Made by a program: the position numbers and the translations under genes. A model generated the notes under the pieces. That model had not been told where the DNA came from. It worked only from the letters and a program-made list of their open reading frames with translations, and ran no database searches. Below are positions 41,928 through 51,901 of a stretch of DNA of 64,000 bases, one piece after another. Position 1 is the stretch's first letter; each line of letters opens with the position of its first letter. Source of the stretch: Phytophthora colocasiae. Lineage: Eukaryota > Oomycota > Peronosporomycetes > Peronosporales > Peronosporaceae. The stretch covers positions 620,001 through 684,000 of the forward strand of contig JAGKQI010000031.1 of the NCBI GenBank assembly GCA_018806915.1, written 5' to 3'.

Positions 41928-42358
41928 TGTGACGGGGGTCACACAGCACTTCACACAGAGGAAGGCTTGGAGTATACAAACTCCTAGGGAACGGCAGTTC
42001 ACTCGGTCCCCAAAGACTTGGGGAGACTAACTAAAGATTAGGTAGATTTAAGACTGAATATATTATAGATACTTGTTAGCTTGGCCTGCAATACAAACTA
42101 AAAGATATCTATAGTGTAACCTATATAGAAGGTGATAGGTGGCTGCAGAGCCACCTGCCACGTGTCACCATGATGTGTGACACACCAAATGTATCCACTT
42201 CGGAAGAGTGACTAAGGTCACTCTTCAATGTAACCCCGTTACACCGTAAAAGACGTAGAGGGCAGCTCAGCTGGTCTACCATTGCGAAGCTCCTTCGACA
42301 ACCGAAGAAGAAGAAGTGAAGCTTGTGAATACACCTAGTAAACTATCACACACTCACA
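41928..42358 (-). repeat. Probable 5' LTR of the minus-strand Gypsy element
   Basis: On the minus strand the stretch begins TGTGAGTGTGTG and ends CCCGTCACA, giving TGTGA/TCACA inverted ends. It is followed one or two bases later by TGGTAGCACTTG, a good candidate for a tRNA primer site, and by gag 85 bp on. The identification rests on position and ends, since no second copy is available for comparison. Confidence 0.65.
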
Positions 42359-42475
42359 TAAACTATGATATGTCATAGAGAATCCAGCTGTCCGACGAAT
42401 GTCCGACGGATTCCGTCAAAGAATCATTCTACCGTTGGCACAATTCAGAAATTGTCTTCACTTGCCACCTCGGCC

Positions 42476-44628
42476 ATGGATACATGGATCAAGACGGAGC
42501 GTCGCTGGGGGTTTCTGCGCCCTTGGATTTGTGTGCTGGTTGATCAATTTTCCACCGGTTTGCATGCGCTAGAACCAAATCCAGTTCAATCATCTCCGAT
42601 CTACATGTCAGTAACTTTCCCTACTGATGCTCAGGCGATACGAGAAGGACTAAAACTATTGGCAGCAGTGGCCTACGTGGATTACAATTCGTGGCGAAGC
42701 GTACTGAAACACATGTGTGGGGTGAGACCACGAGAGTCAGAAGAACTTGAGAAGAGTGAAATGCTTGTACGTTTCCGGCTGAAAATCTGCAGTAATGATC
42801 AAACTATGGAGAATCTCGTCCAGATGTGTGGTGTTCAGCAGCACGATCGTCCTAGCCGACAATATTTGGAAGCTTTGGCTAAAATATCAGCTATGGACAC
42901 CAAATTTCACACGAAGAGATATCGCGTTGACATTCCAGTACCAATTGAGGTGGTTTTCATGAACGAAAATGGAAATGAGCGGAGCTTAGAAGAACTCTTG
43001 AGACTTCATGGCGCAAGTGAATTGATAAGGAAAGGGTGGGAGAAAAAACAGTCAGCAAGAATTGGAGATTTTAGGTGCACTTTTGTGTTGGAGACTGTGA
43101 TGAAAGCCGAGCTGGGGATCTATGAAATGGACTTGGAAAAGGCAGCGACATTTCAAGTATTGGTTAACAATAATCTGTGGTTTTCTGAAGTTTCGCTGGG
43201 GCTGGACCTCGGCGACAGACTTCAGACCGATGCCGGACCAAAGAGAGAAGTATTGGGACGTCTTTTTACTACGCTGTTTGATACCAGACGGCGATCGTAT
43301 CTTAAGTCGTCATCGAGATACGTTGAAGTGTGCACACAACCACTGATAAGACGTCAACAACTCGACAAGGTTTTGATTTCGACGTACAACCAGTCTCTAA
43401 GTGAAATGGAGGCGCTGTGCTCGGCAGCGAGAGTTAGTCAAACTACGCGGGAATTACAACTTATTCAAGTGGCGAAATCATGGCATTTAACACACTGGAA
43501 GTGGCTGGCTTATGCCATTTTTTCTCGAAACGAGCTCGTTCGTCTCTGGAAACGCTAGTTCTAAAGCACATTAAAGACATGGGGACCGAAGAAATCGAAG
43601 CGTTTTGCGCAATTTTGTCATCGGAGAACCCTGAAGCTGTGCTGCTTGATTGTCCGGAAGATTCCACTATTCAAGATGCTACTCTGGCGGCTGGTTCTTG
43701 CGTACGATGGGACTTTGATGAACACAATCAACCTCTCCTCAGTTCGGATACCCTGACCACTGCATCTCCAATTGAATTCTTGAGCATTCTGAGTCAAAAT
43801 GAAGAAGGCGAGTGGGTGGATGCTATCGTTCCAGGATATGGAAGGTGTCAAGTCCGACGCGAAGATCTGGTATTCAACGAACAGGGTGATATTCCTTTTG
43901 AGAATAATTTGAAGGGTCTGAAGATTCATTTGAACGAAACTTCCGATATGTTTTCTCATCGAACAGGTGATTTCAGTGGTCTACCGCTTTTCGTCGCTGC
44001 TGTTGGAAGTTCTCTGAAGTGGTTAACGATTGATACCGGAGACGTCCACGTCCTTGTGGATGTAAAAATGGTTCTGGATTGCTGTCCTAATCTGGAAAAA
44101 TTGTGTCTTAAAAGACAACGTGATATTGCCGTTTTGAATGCTTCGGATTATCGCGCTTGTGGTTCTCCAGCAATTGCGATCAATTTGGATAATGTCCAAG
44201 CATTTACCGAAGAGCTCATGAATATGAACAGCGCACTTGCCAATTGCTTGCAGCGACTTATCCTTCACCAGGGGTACCGCCGGAGTTCTAACCCAGATCT
44301 CAAGCTGATGTTGGAAGCACTGTTGAAGATGCTGGAAAATAATGATCGCCTGGAATTTCTCTGTGTCATCATCTTCTACCGATTTGAAAAAGAGTACGTC
44401 GATCAGTTTAAGAAGTTTCATCTGCAGCCCATAAATCGGTCTGTTAAACTGGGAATGCAGAGCAAGGTTGCGTTCTTGAGTGTACTTCTGAAAGCGGCAG
44501 TACCCAAAAAAAGGAAGTGCACAAATCGACGGAACTTCGACGCGAATGTGGTGACGAACATTTTCCAATTCGCAGCTTCGTCAGTTTTACGAAAGGTCTA
44601 CGTGAAAATGTTCTACGCTACTTTTTGA
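42476..44628 (+). pseudogene. Unknown family copy C, one frameshift
   Basis: Copy C is the near-twin of gene E (59537-61714). It starts at the ATG at 42476 (MDTWIKTERRWGFLRPW) and reads without break to about 43515. There, TATGCC followed by ATTTTTT replaces TATGCC followed by TTTTT in E, adding two bases and shifting frame within WLAYAFFSKRA. The shifted frame then runs intact from about 43520 to the TGA at 44626-44628 with all later family features. It has lost its promoter to a 9.9-kb insertion (see 32361-32562). It looks like a recent pseudogene. Confidence 0.88.
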
Positions 44629-45036
44629 GACGATCTGAGAAGACGTCTCGGCGGACCTGCCTTCAGTTCCTTTAACCAAACGAGTTGTGTGTGAGTACAT
44701 TTGATTCAACTCCGACAGCATATTTGTGAAACCAATGAATGCAGGTATCTATTACAGTATTCCGTACTTTACTTGCACAGAAAAATCGAGTGTTGACAGA
44801 TATGACTTGTTCAGATTGACTGATAAAATGAGCCTTCCGGACCACAATGGTTCGAAGAAGGTGCGAATCTAGATACAGTGACATGGCTGAGGAAAGAGAT
44901 GTGTTTTGGGCTCAGAGCAAGATCGCGTTCCTGAGTATACTATCAACACTCTATCTACGCCAGAAAGACTGTCAACAAACTCAGGTTAGGAATTTCGACG
45001 CAAATGTGGTGATGAATATTGTCCAGTGTGCAATAG
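44629..45036. other. Spacer with a tail relic of the unknown family
   Basis: At about 44895-45045 the plus strand reads FWAQSKIAFLSILSTLYLRQ and NFDANVVMNIVQCA, the C-terminus of a family member. The spacer up to here matches 59277-59540 in inverse, next to gene E. It ends at the stop codon of ABCG copy 2. Confidence 0.6.
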
Positions 45037-46965
45037 CTACTTCTGACTGCGCAGGTTGAACCATAGTCCTAGAAAACCAACAGCTCGAAAGGCCAAATTG
45101 ATGGCAACCAGGATGGCGCCGTCCGTGACTGCTGAACGCGACTCCATACTGTAGTTTTTAAGCACTTCATCTCCAGTCAGAGCGATGCAGTTCTCTACTG
45201 CAACATCACATGAGATCGACGGTACTTGGCGCCAAAAGATTTTCATCAAGGCTTCAAAGCCGTACTTGATCGAAGAAACGTACTGGACCCAGATAAAATA
45301 GTCAGGACAATCGTCTGAGTTGATCAACAGGCCTCCGAAGAGAAGGAACGGGAGAATGATGACTACCCCAATGATCGGGGCGATATCTACTCGACAGCAC
45401 AGACACGACACCATATACCCCAGACCAATAGCACAGCTGTTGACGAGTACTACGATGATCTGCATGTAGATGAACACGTCAAAGCCATGACCAATTCCCA
45501 TGAGGAAATACACTGGGACGAAGAACAGGATCGGTAGCAGAACTTGCATCGGGAACTCACTCACATTCTTAGAGAAATACCACGAGAAGAGGTGGTACAG
45601 GCCACCTTTGTACTCGCGGATAATGATCGGAAGCTCCAACGGGACAGAAATGAAGACTGGATTGGCAGAAGCGAAGGTTTGGTTGACGATCAGGAAGAAG
45701 AAACCGCCAGTGAAGTTCTGGATACCGTCTTGATCCAGTTCCAACTGGAGGAAGATTAAACCGACGACCAACGCCACAAAGATCGTCTGGAAAATGGCAG
45801 CGTGGAAGGCAAAACGGTCGCGGATGAAGCGAATCACGTTGCGTTGGACCAGTACAGCGATCTGTCCGATCCATTCCAATCGAGAATCTTCAAAGTGGCA
45901 GTCACTGTTTCTTTCACCGTGAAAATCTTCATGGTCGATTTGAGGGAGAGCTTGGTGCTTTAGCCACTCTTGCTTCAGGCCTTCAACACGAACAACTCCA
46001 GCTTCGTCGGACGCTTTATCCATCACCACAAGTTGACGCATGAAGTAGTCGGTCGGGTTCATTAGGGCCAGGCAAGGATACCCCAGTGCTGCGAAATAGT
46101 CCACTGATTCCGACGCTTTCCCATGGTAGACAGCTGATCCATCGGACAGCAGGTAAAGCTGATCAAATAGAGCAAATAGCTCGGATGAAGGTTGGTGGAT
46201 AGTAGCGATCACAGTTCGACCGGCTCGAGCGATCTGCTGAAGCTGAATTGTCACCGTCTCCGCCATAAAGCTATTTAGTCCCGACGTCGGTTCATCCACG
46301 AACAAAATGGACGGGTTGGTCAAGATCTCAGTAGCGAACGACAACCGTTTGCGTTCACCTCCCGAGATTCCACGGAGAGAAATTCCCCCGATTAACGTAT
46401 CTCGACACTTCATAAGGCCTAACTCTTCCATTACTTCGTCCACGCGCTTCAAGTACTGCTTCTCCGAGAACGTCTTGCCCATCCGTAGCTTAGCCTGGAA
46501 CACCAGATGCTCCTTCACCGTGATGGTCTGGTAGAACAAGTCATCTTGCATGACGTAGGACGTGAGACGTTTGATGGAATCATTCCACGGCTGTCCATTG
46601 ATCGCGATCTCTCCTTCCACAGCTTTGTTACGTCCGGAGATGCAGTCAAGCAGAGAACTTTTACCAGCACCAGACGGTCCCATGATCACCAACAGCTCAC
46701 CAGGTCGAGCAGATCCACTGACGTCTGAAAGAATAACTTTGTCCTCGATCTCGTTGGTTTGAGGATTCATAACAGTGGCTTTTAAGTAAAGGTTGCGCCA
46801 TCGTAAAGTGAACTTTTGGGCTTCGTGACACTGTAATTTACGGTTGCGTCGTGTTGGTGCTGCCTTTGGTGTCTCCACCTGAACAAAATGGTGGTCTGGG
46901 GCCTCAGAATCAATAGGGACCGGTGTGAGTGAGTGAATTAAATTGATTAACTGGTGAGTGGACAA
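45037..46965 (-). CDS. ABCG (WHITE-type) half-transporter, copy 2, start codon missing
   Basis: The frame is 642 codons and has every ABCG mark: Walker A GPSGAGKSSLLDC, signature ISGGERKRLS, Walker B ILFVDEPTSGLNS (Asn where copy 1 has Asp), ATIHQPSSE, six membrane segments and the cysteine loop CDVAVENCIALTG. It opens with TTG at 46965, has no ATG before codon 66 (MNPQTNEIEDK), and has a stop just upstream. The 3' end of a LINE lies only about 25 bp upstream, so the LINE probably removed or separated the original start. Starting at codon 66 would still keep Walker A. The ABC part is nearly identical in DNA to copy 1; the N-terminus and membrane domain are not. Confidence 0.85.
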   Translation of the reverse strand: MSTHQLINLIHSLTPVPIDSEAPDHHFVQVETPKAAPTRRNRKLQCHEAQKFTLRWRNLYLKATVMNPQTNEIEDKVILSDVSGSARPGELLVIMGPSGAGKSSLLDCISGRNKAVEGEIAINGQPWNDSIKRLTSYVMQDDLFYQTITVKEHLVFQAKLRMGKTFSEKQYLKRVDEVMEELGLMKCRDTLIGGISLRGISGGERKRLSFATEILTNPSILFVDEPTSGLNSFMAETVTIQLQQIARAGRTVIATIHQPSSELFALFDQLYLLSDGSAVYHGKASESVDYFAALGYPCLALMNPTDYFMRQLVVMDKASDEAGVVRVEGLKQEWLKHQALPQIDHEDFHGERNSDCHFEDSRLEWIGQIAVLVQRNVIRFIRDRFAFHAAIFQTIFVALVVGLIFLQLELDQDGIQNFTGGFFFLIVNQTFASANPVFISVPLELPIIIREYKGGLYHLFSWYFSKNVSEFPMQVLLPILFFVPVYFLMGIGHGFDVFIYMQIIVVLVNSCAIGLGYMVSCLCCRVDIAPIIGVVIILPFLLFGGLLINSDDCPDYFIWVQYVSSIKYGFEALMKIFWRQVPSISCDVAVENCIALTGDEVLKNYSMESRSAVTDGAILVAINLAFRAVGFLGLWFNLRSQK

Positions 46966-46990
46966 CTCGTTGGACTACAGATATTCTGTC

Positions 46991-47465
46991 TTAGTTTGGA
47001 GCTTGAGCAATCCATAGGTGTGGAGTTTGTTCCAGGTGAACGTCTTTCGGCGGGTCAAATCCAAGTTGTCGGATCAATAGTGTAATTGTTTTACCATCAC
47101 AGTCGAGTTGGTTGGCATGTTGGTAGATTTACTGGTAGTGCCTCTTAAAGGACGACAGTACGTTTGCCACGTGTGGTAGTTGCGTTTCCGTTTTCCGAAA
47201 GTGTATGTCATTCCGAAGTCTCCATGTTGCATGAAAGGCTACGGCAATCTGAACTCTCCATAGAAGTAATATCTCTTGTTGATACTTCCTCCAATTTTTG
47301 CATACATCCTGCGGCTTCGGGAAGAGCAATACTTTCCACGTCAATTCAGCTCTAAAGAATCGTGACCAGAATAACCATATCTGGCGCCAGAGCGGTTGTA
47401 AAGCAGGGCACAAGAAAAAGCAATGTTCCGTCGTCTCTAATGCTTGGCATGTTGGTCGCACACAC
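46991..47465 (-). pseudogene. LINE ORF2 C-terminal zinc-finger region
   Basis: This piece follows the RT after removal of the hAT element; the frame reads LNPTIQQ, then across the insertion CVRPTCQALETTEHCFFLCP, the cysteine-histidine finger common at the end of LINE ORF2. Then WKVLLFPKPQDVCKNWRKYQ and HATWRLRNDIHFRKTETQ follow. A TAA at 47129-47131 is premature; the same frame continues to TAA at 46993-46991 (VHLEQTPHLWIAQAPN). A shorter copy of the same region lies at 61974-62729. Confidence 0.8.
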
Positions 47466-47473
47466 TGCTGAAT

Positions 47474-49582
47474 CAGGGCTCTCCAAATAAGTAGGGATTA
47501 GGGATTGACGGGGCTGGAGGCGTCTCAATCCCTTATTGATGAACGTACCCTTAATTGACAATATTATTGTCAACTTCAACTTATAAGATACTATAAAGAT
47601 CCGGTAAGAGTCGAGGAGTAAAGCAGTCCTCGAAACCTCTCCCGGTGGGCGTTAACCGTGCCGGGGACCACAGCCACTCTCATGCTGGCATTTCCGATTT
47701 TGCGAACCAAGTCCAACACTCTTCTACTCAACTTGTTCACCCTCGTCATCCATGGCTACCTTAGACCCTGGTCTCTCGAACAAGGAGATCTGTTCGTTGA
47801 TGTATCGAGACCAAACAAGCGGAGGAAGAACCTGCAACGGATGCAACACCTTCATCTTTCAGGACCGAAGTCGCGGCTATCATAACCTCATCTCGCATCT
47901 GCGGCGCCACCCAGACTATGAGCGAGTGCTGGAGCGTTGCGTTCGACAACGAATCCCCGTCACTATGGACATGTTTGTCGATAAGGACTCCCGTACTACG
48001 CATGGTTGGATGAAACTTGTGGTGCTTAAGGATCTTCCATTTTCGTCAGTCGATGACGACGTGTTTCGAGAAGCGGTTAAGTACAACAAGATCAACTCGA
48101 AAACACTTCTCGCGCGAATGAAAAGCTGCGTGGAATTAATGGAACCTGCTATTATAGAAGAGCTCAAAAGTCAGCAATACGTGCTGATATTTGACGGTTT
48201 GACGGACTCTGCCCAGCATTCACTGGCCGTATTTGTGGCTACTAAGACGATGACTCGTTTCTTGGCTCTTTCTACTTTCGTGGACGAAACATCAATGTCA
48301 GCTGACGAGCACATTCAGTTCTTGGATATGATTCTGGACCACTACAAATTAGACCTGAGCAATCTAGTGGCGGTTGTGTGTGACAACATGAACACTAACT
48401 GTGCTATCTCGAAGCGGACGGGAGTTCCCATGATTGGTTGTGCCTCACACAGATTCAACCTTGCTGTGCAAGATCACATTAAAGCTTCCATGCCTTTAAT
48501 AAAAAAAATCGCGACGCTTCAGCGCAAACTCAAGACGGTCAAGCGCATAGCCATTTTGAGAAGGAACGGTTGCAAACTCAAGCCTGTTCCGCTCCATGAA
48601 TTCCGATGGAGGTGTTCCGACTTCTGCGTCGGTACGAAGAACTCCAGCCGTATCTACATCTTTTCGTCAACGACACGCAAGTCGAACGGGGTCTTCCCAA
48701 GGACGTACCGGATTCAGACTATCGGCGCAAACCCATTGTCGACTTCTTGCCATCCGCAGAGGAACACGTTCGGATCATGCAGCTCTTGGAGGACCTGAAG
48801 ATACTAGATTCGACAACGCAGAAGCTACAAACCGACAAAATCTCTTTGAGCTTGGTACGTGATATTTTTGACGAGCTGTTGTTAGAGTTTCCAGAGATGA
48901 AGACACGCCTATCAACCGAAGCCACCATTATTCAGTCCAAGGACTTTGAAAGAGCTGTCGTGAAGGTACAAAATAATCAGGATTCTGTCCTAACCACCAA
49001 AGAAGCCGCAACGCTGGCTAGACTCATCCGCCCAGAAATTGTAGCAGCACGCGCTGCAAAATCTGCCAGTAAGAAGGCAAAACGGCGCCGTATCCAAGAA
49101 GAACCGGAAACCAACTTGGAGACATCAGGCAAAAACGACGGCGTACAGGAAAAGAAGTGATGGAGTCGATCAACATTCGAGCTGCAATGCGCGTAAAGGA
49201 GGCATCAATATACTCGGATCTCACGTGGCTGCCAGCCACTTCGGTACAAGTAGAGCGTCTTTTCTCCAAGATTAAGTGCATGCTGGGGTATCTTCGGAAA
49301 AGCATCAGTCATGAGACGCTCGAGACCTTACTTTACCTGAAGATGAACTGGGACTTAGTGACGGACGAAGTGATTTCGAACGCCGTGAAACGCGCAGTTG
49401 AGGACGACAACGAAGAAGAAGCAGATCTCTAAAACCGTAGTTCTTAATCTGGAAGAAGTAGATAGAGACCCCCTTTTCAATAATTGCGTAAGTGCCAAAT
49501 ATTGAGATGGCCGCTCCCTCCCTTATTGTCCCCCTACAATAATACCCCTTTTTCAATAACAATACATTTTTGGAGACCCCTG
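47474..49582 (+). mobile_element. hAT DNA transposon inside the LINE
   Basis: The ends read CAGGGCTCTCCAAA at 47474 and, inverted at 49582, CAGGGGTCTCCAAA. The 9 bases CTGCTGAAT occur on both sides (47465-47473 and 49583-49591), consistent with the 8-bp target duplication of hAT. Removing the element and one target copy rejoins the LINE reading frame exactly. Inside is a hAT transposase with at least two frameshifts. Confidence 0.92.
47752..49432 (+). pseudogene. hAT transposase with BED zinc finger
   Basis: From the ATG at 47752 the frame has a BED-type finger (CNGCNTFIF, then YHNLISHLRRHPDYE), then the catalytic region: YVLIFDGLTDSAQHSLAVFV with the first Asp, and VVCDNMNTNCAISKR with GCASHRFNLAVQDH. 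Near 48590 the frame changes. The second frame (48606-49160) goes on from MEVFRLLRRYEELQPYL. Near 49155 a second change leads to the dimerisation domain, YSDLTWLPATSVQVERLFSK and LETLLYLKMNWDL, ending at 49432. Two shifts make it inactive. Confidence 0.88.
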
Positions 49583-49591
49583 CTGCTGAAT

Positions 49592-50694
49592 TGTTGGATT
49601 GAGCGGCGTCAGGAAGTACAACCGTGAACCCACGGTTAAATCTCCAAGGAAAAGCCGTAGCATCACGTCATGAACCACTGGTAACATGTAGCTCCGCAGC
49701 ATCAGCAAGCTTGCAAGTTCCTGGTGTATCCGACGGGGAGGGCATCCAAGATCTTCCATCGGGTGGCGATTGAGCTGAGGTACGTGTTGCAGAAGTTTAG
49801 TCCAATCTTGAGAACGTAGGAAGGGGAAATAACGCGTGTTCGTTGCTACGAATTCTTCTGTGCCAAATACCGGGGGTACCCTAGTGATTTCCACTGTTTG
49901 CATTCCTCCAGCTTGGGGGTCTGGTATGACATGGTGGAAAACTTGAGAGAGCTGCCGATATAGCCTGAAAATGTCGACAGGAAGCGAGGGCCGAAGCCTT
50001 GGCACTCTAGTACCCGAAAGAGGTACTGCCTGTTCACCCGATCATACGCTTTAGCGAAGTCTAGAAATGTCGCAATGCCTTTGTGATTTCGAGATGTCAT
50101 GAGATGCTGGAGGTCACGAACTAGCATGATCTGTTGATCGATTCGGCGTCCTGGAATAAACGCTTTTTGATCGGGGTGGACTAACTTCGACATCAATGGC
50201 CTCAGTCGGTTAACCAGCACCCGTGACACAACTTTTATTTCTACAGGCATCAGTGAAATCGGTCGAAAGTTCCCTGGTACATTCCGATCTCCTTTTTTAA
50301 ACAACAGTGCCACTGACGAGTATCGCTGGTGGGGCAAGAGGATTCCCCGTTCCACTTGGTACCGAAACACTAGTAACAGAATTTCCCCAAATATCTGCGG
50401 GCAAAGGCGAAAGAAATCACTGGTAAAGCCATCCGGCCCCGGGGCTGAATGGGGCCGTAATTTAGATATGGCCCCCGCAAATTCTTCCACTGTCAGCTCT
50501 CCATCAAGTTCGGCTGCATCATTAGGACTTAAACTCCGCTCGATTGAATCTATCAGTTCATTCTGAGCCTCCATATCAACAGCAATGTCTGATCCAGCAT
50601 TCAGATGCCTTGGATCACTGAAGATTTCTCCCCAATGTTCTTGAAAACCGTGGCAGATATCTGCTGGATCGTTTGACTCACTGCCATCGCTCAA
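49592..50694 (-). pseudogene. LINE reverse transcriptase, internal deletion
   Basis: Reading on the minus strand: ELTVEEFAGAISKLRPHSAP and GPDGFTSDFF, RYSSVALLFKKGDRNVPGNF, RPISLM, KAFIPGRRIDQQIMLVRDL, then ATFLDFAKAYDRVNRQYLF, which holds the first catalytic Asp. Soon after 49980 the frame is lost and the Y-x-D-D segment is not found, so the middle of RT is deleted. A second frame (50005-49592) with PQLNRHPMEDLGCPPRRIHQ and LPVVHDVMLRLFLGD continues to the hAT boundary. Confidence 0.85.
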
Positions 50695-51167
50695 TCAAAT
50701 TGACCGAAATGGAGTCATAACGTGGTGGTCGAAAGAAGAATTTGGTACTCTTTTCAGCTTGCGTTACAGCTTGTTCAAAACCGTAGCTAGATCCGAAACT
50801 TTCCCAATCGTTTCGGCATTCTTCGTATCTTGCTTTGCGAAATAGTATTCGATTTCGTCTTGATCAGTTGCGTCTTCTTTTGCTACAGCAGCTGCGCATT
50901 CTTCTAATTGCTCTCTTGCCAAAGTAGTTTCTTCACGTCTTGTTGAGGACAGATTGTGCTGACATCTTTTCAATTACCCCTTGATTTTTCTTTTCCACGA
51001 CTTCCACACAATCCCCGGGTTATTTGAAGCTCTGAGCACCGAAAGAAGTAATTTAGCTTCGTCAACAATATCCTTCTGTAGCTCTGAAATTTGTAGGAGC
51101 CACGCTGGAATTCACCAAAACCCATAGCCAGTTGGGTGGTGCCATGACGTTAGCTCAACGTGAACCG
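50695..51167 (-). pseudogene. LINE ORF2 linker between endonuclease and RT
   Basis: The endonuclease-RT linker is worn here. A minus-strand frame at 50973-50764 is charged and helical (REQLEECAAAVAKEDATDQD), as in such linkers, but stops separate it from both neighbours. Nothing else is recognised. Confidence 0.55.
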
Positions 51168-51901
51168 CTAAATGGCCCCACCATTTTCCCACGAGCCATA
51201 ACCCGAGTCATGATAGCATTCGGATTGCAGATCATCAGACAGGAAAACGTAATCAATACGATTTTTCCGTGGGCGTGGTCCCGAAAATACAAGATCATTT
51301 GGATGATGCAGTCGCCACACGTCAATGGCGTTAATCTCCGTGAGCCACATCTGTAACGCTGCTCTGCTGGAATCTGGGCCAGGATGCAATGCCGTTGCGG
51401 CTAAGTCAGGATCAATTGCCAGATTAAAATCTCCACACACTATGTGAATGACATTTTCATCAAATTCCACTGGAAGATTGTTGAAAAATGCTCTCCTAGA
51501 TGCTGGATCGTTGGGAGCATAAATATTACGGAGGTAGCACACTAGGTTTGACCACCGTAGCCGGACTATTAGGTACCGATTGGGGATGGTAGCCCGTGAC
51601 ACTATCTCAGCAGTCTCTACTGCTGGACATGACCCGTGAATTATCGTAGCTATTCCTCCACTCCGTGAAAATCTTGTTTGTCTGCTTTCACCATTCTTGT
51701 CCGAGAAAAATACACGACCGCCAAAACCAAATAACAAAACCGTTGAGCCTGATTATCGTCCTTGAATCGAGTCTCCTGTAAAAACGAAAAATAAAAATAT
51801 TTGAGGTGAGTTGAGATCAGGGGATTGCCTCCCCCTTTAATCCCCCTCACATTCCACGACAAAATTTTACACGAGTGGCCAATATCCATCCCAACCACCA
51901 T
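51168..51901 (-). pseudogene. LINE apurinic-type endonuclease
   Basis: The endonuclease that nicks target DNA for LINE insertion. Marks in order: ILSWNVRGIKGGGNP, FLQETRFKD (metal-binding Glu), a frame change near 51730, SRSGGIATI, RNIYAPND, VIHIVCGDFNLAIDPD (catalytic Asp and Asn), and NRIDYVFLSDDL. The closing SDH-type motif is changed, reading CYHDSGYGSWENGGAI. ORF1 ends nearby upstream. Confidence 0.85.

Larger units (their letters stand above)
34441..42358 (-). mobile_element. Ty3/Gypsy chromovirus-like element, minus strand, one LTR
   Basis: Gag starts at 41843 and pol runs to 35715, both on the minus strand. The 5' LTR is at 41928-42358; no second LTR was found near 34440, so the 3' end is truncated or undetected. 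It carries several frame breaks and stops in reverse transcriptase and is dead. It lies between Crypton sequence and copy C of the unknown family. Gag, protease, RT, RNase H, integrase and chromodomain can be followed in that order. Confidence 0.85.

Noticed and set aside
42242..42250. LTR start at TGTAACGGGG on the minus strand
   Set aside because: The TGTGA/TCACA pair at 41928 and 42358, followed by a good primer-site candidate, fits LTR structure better.
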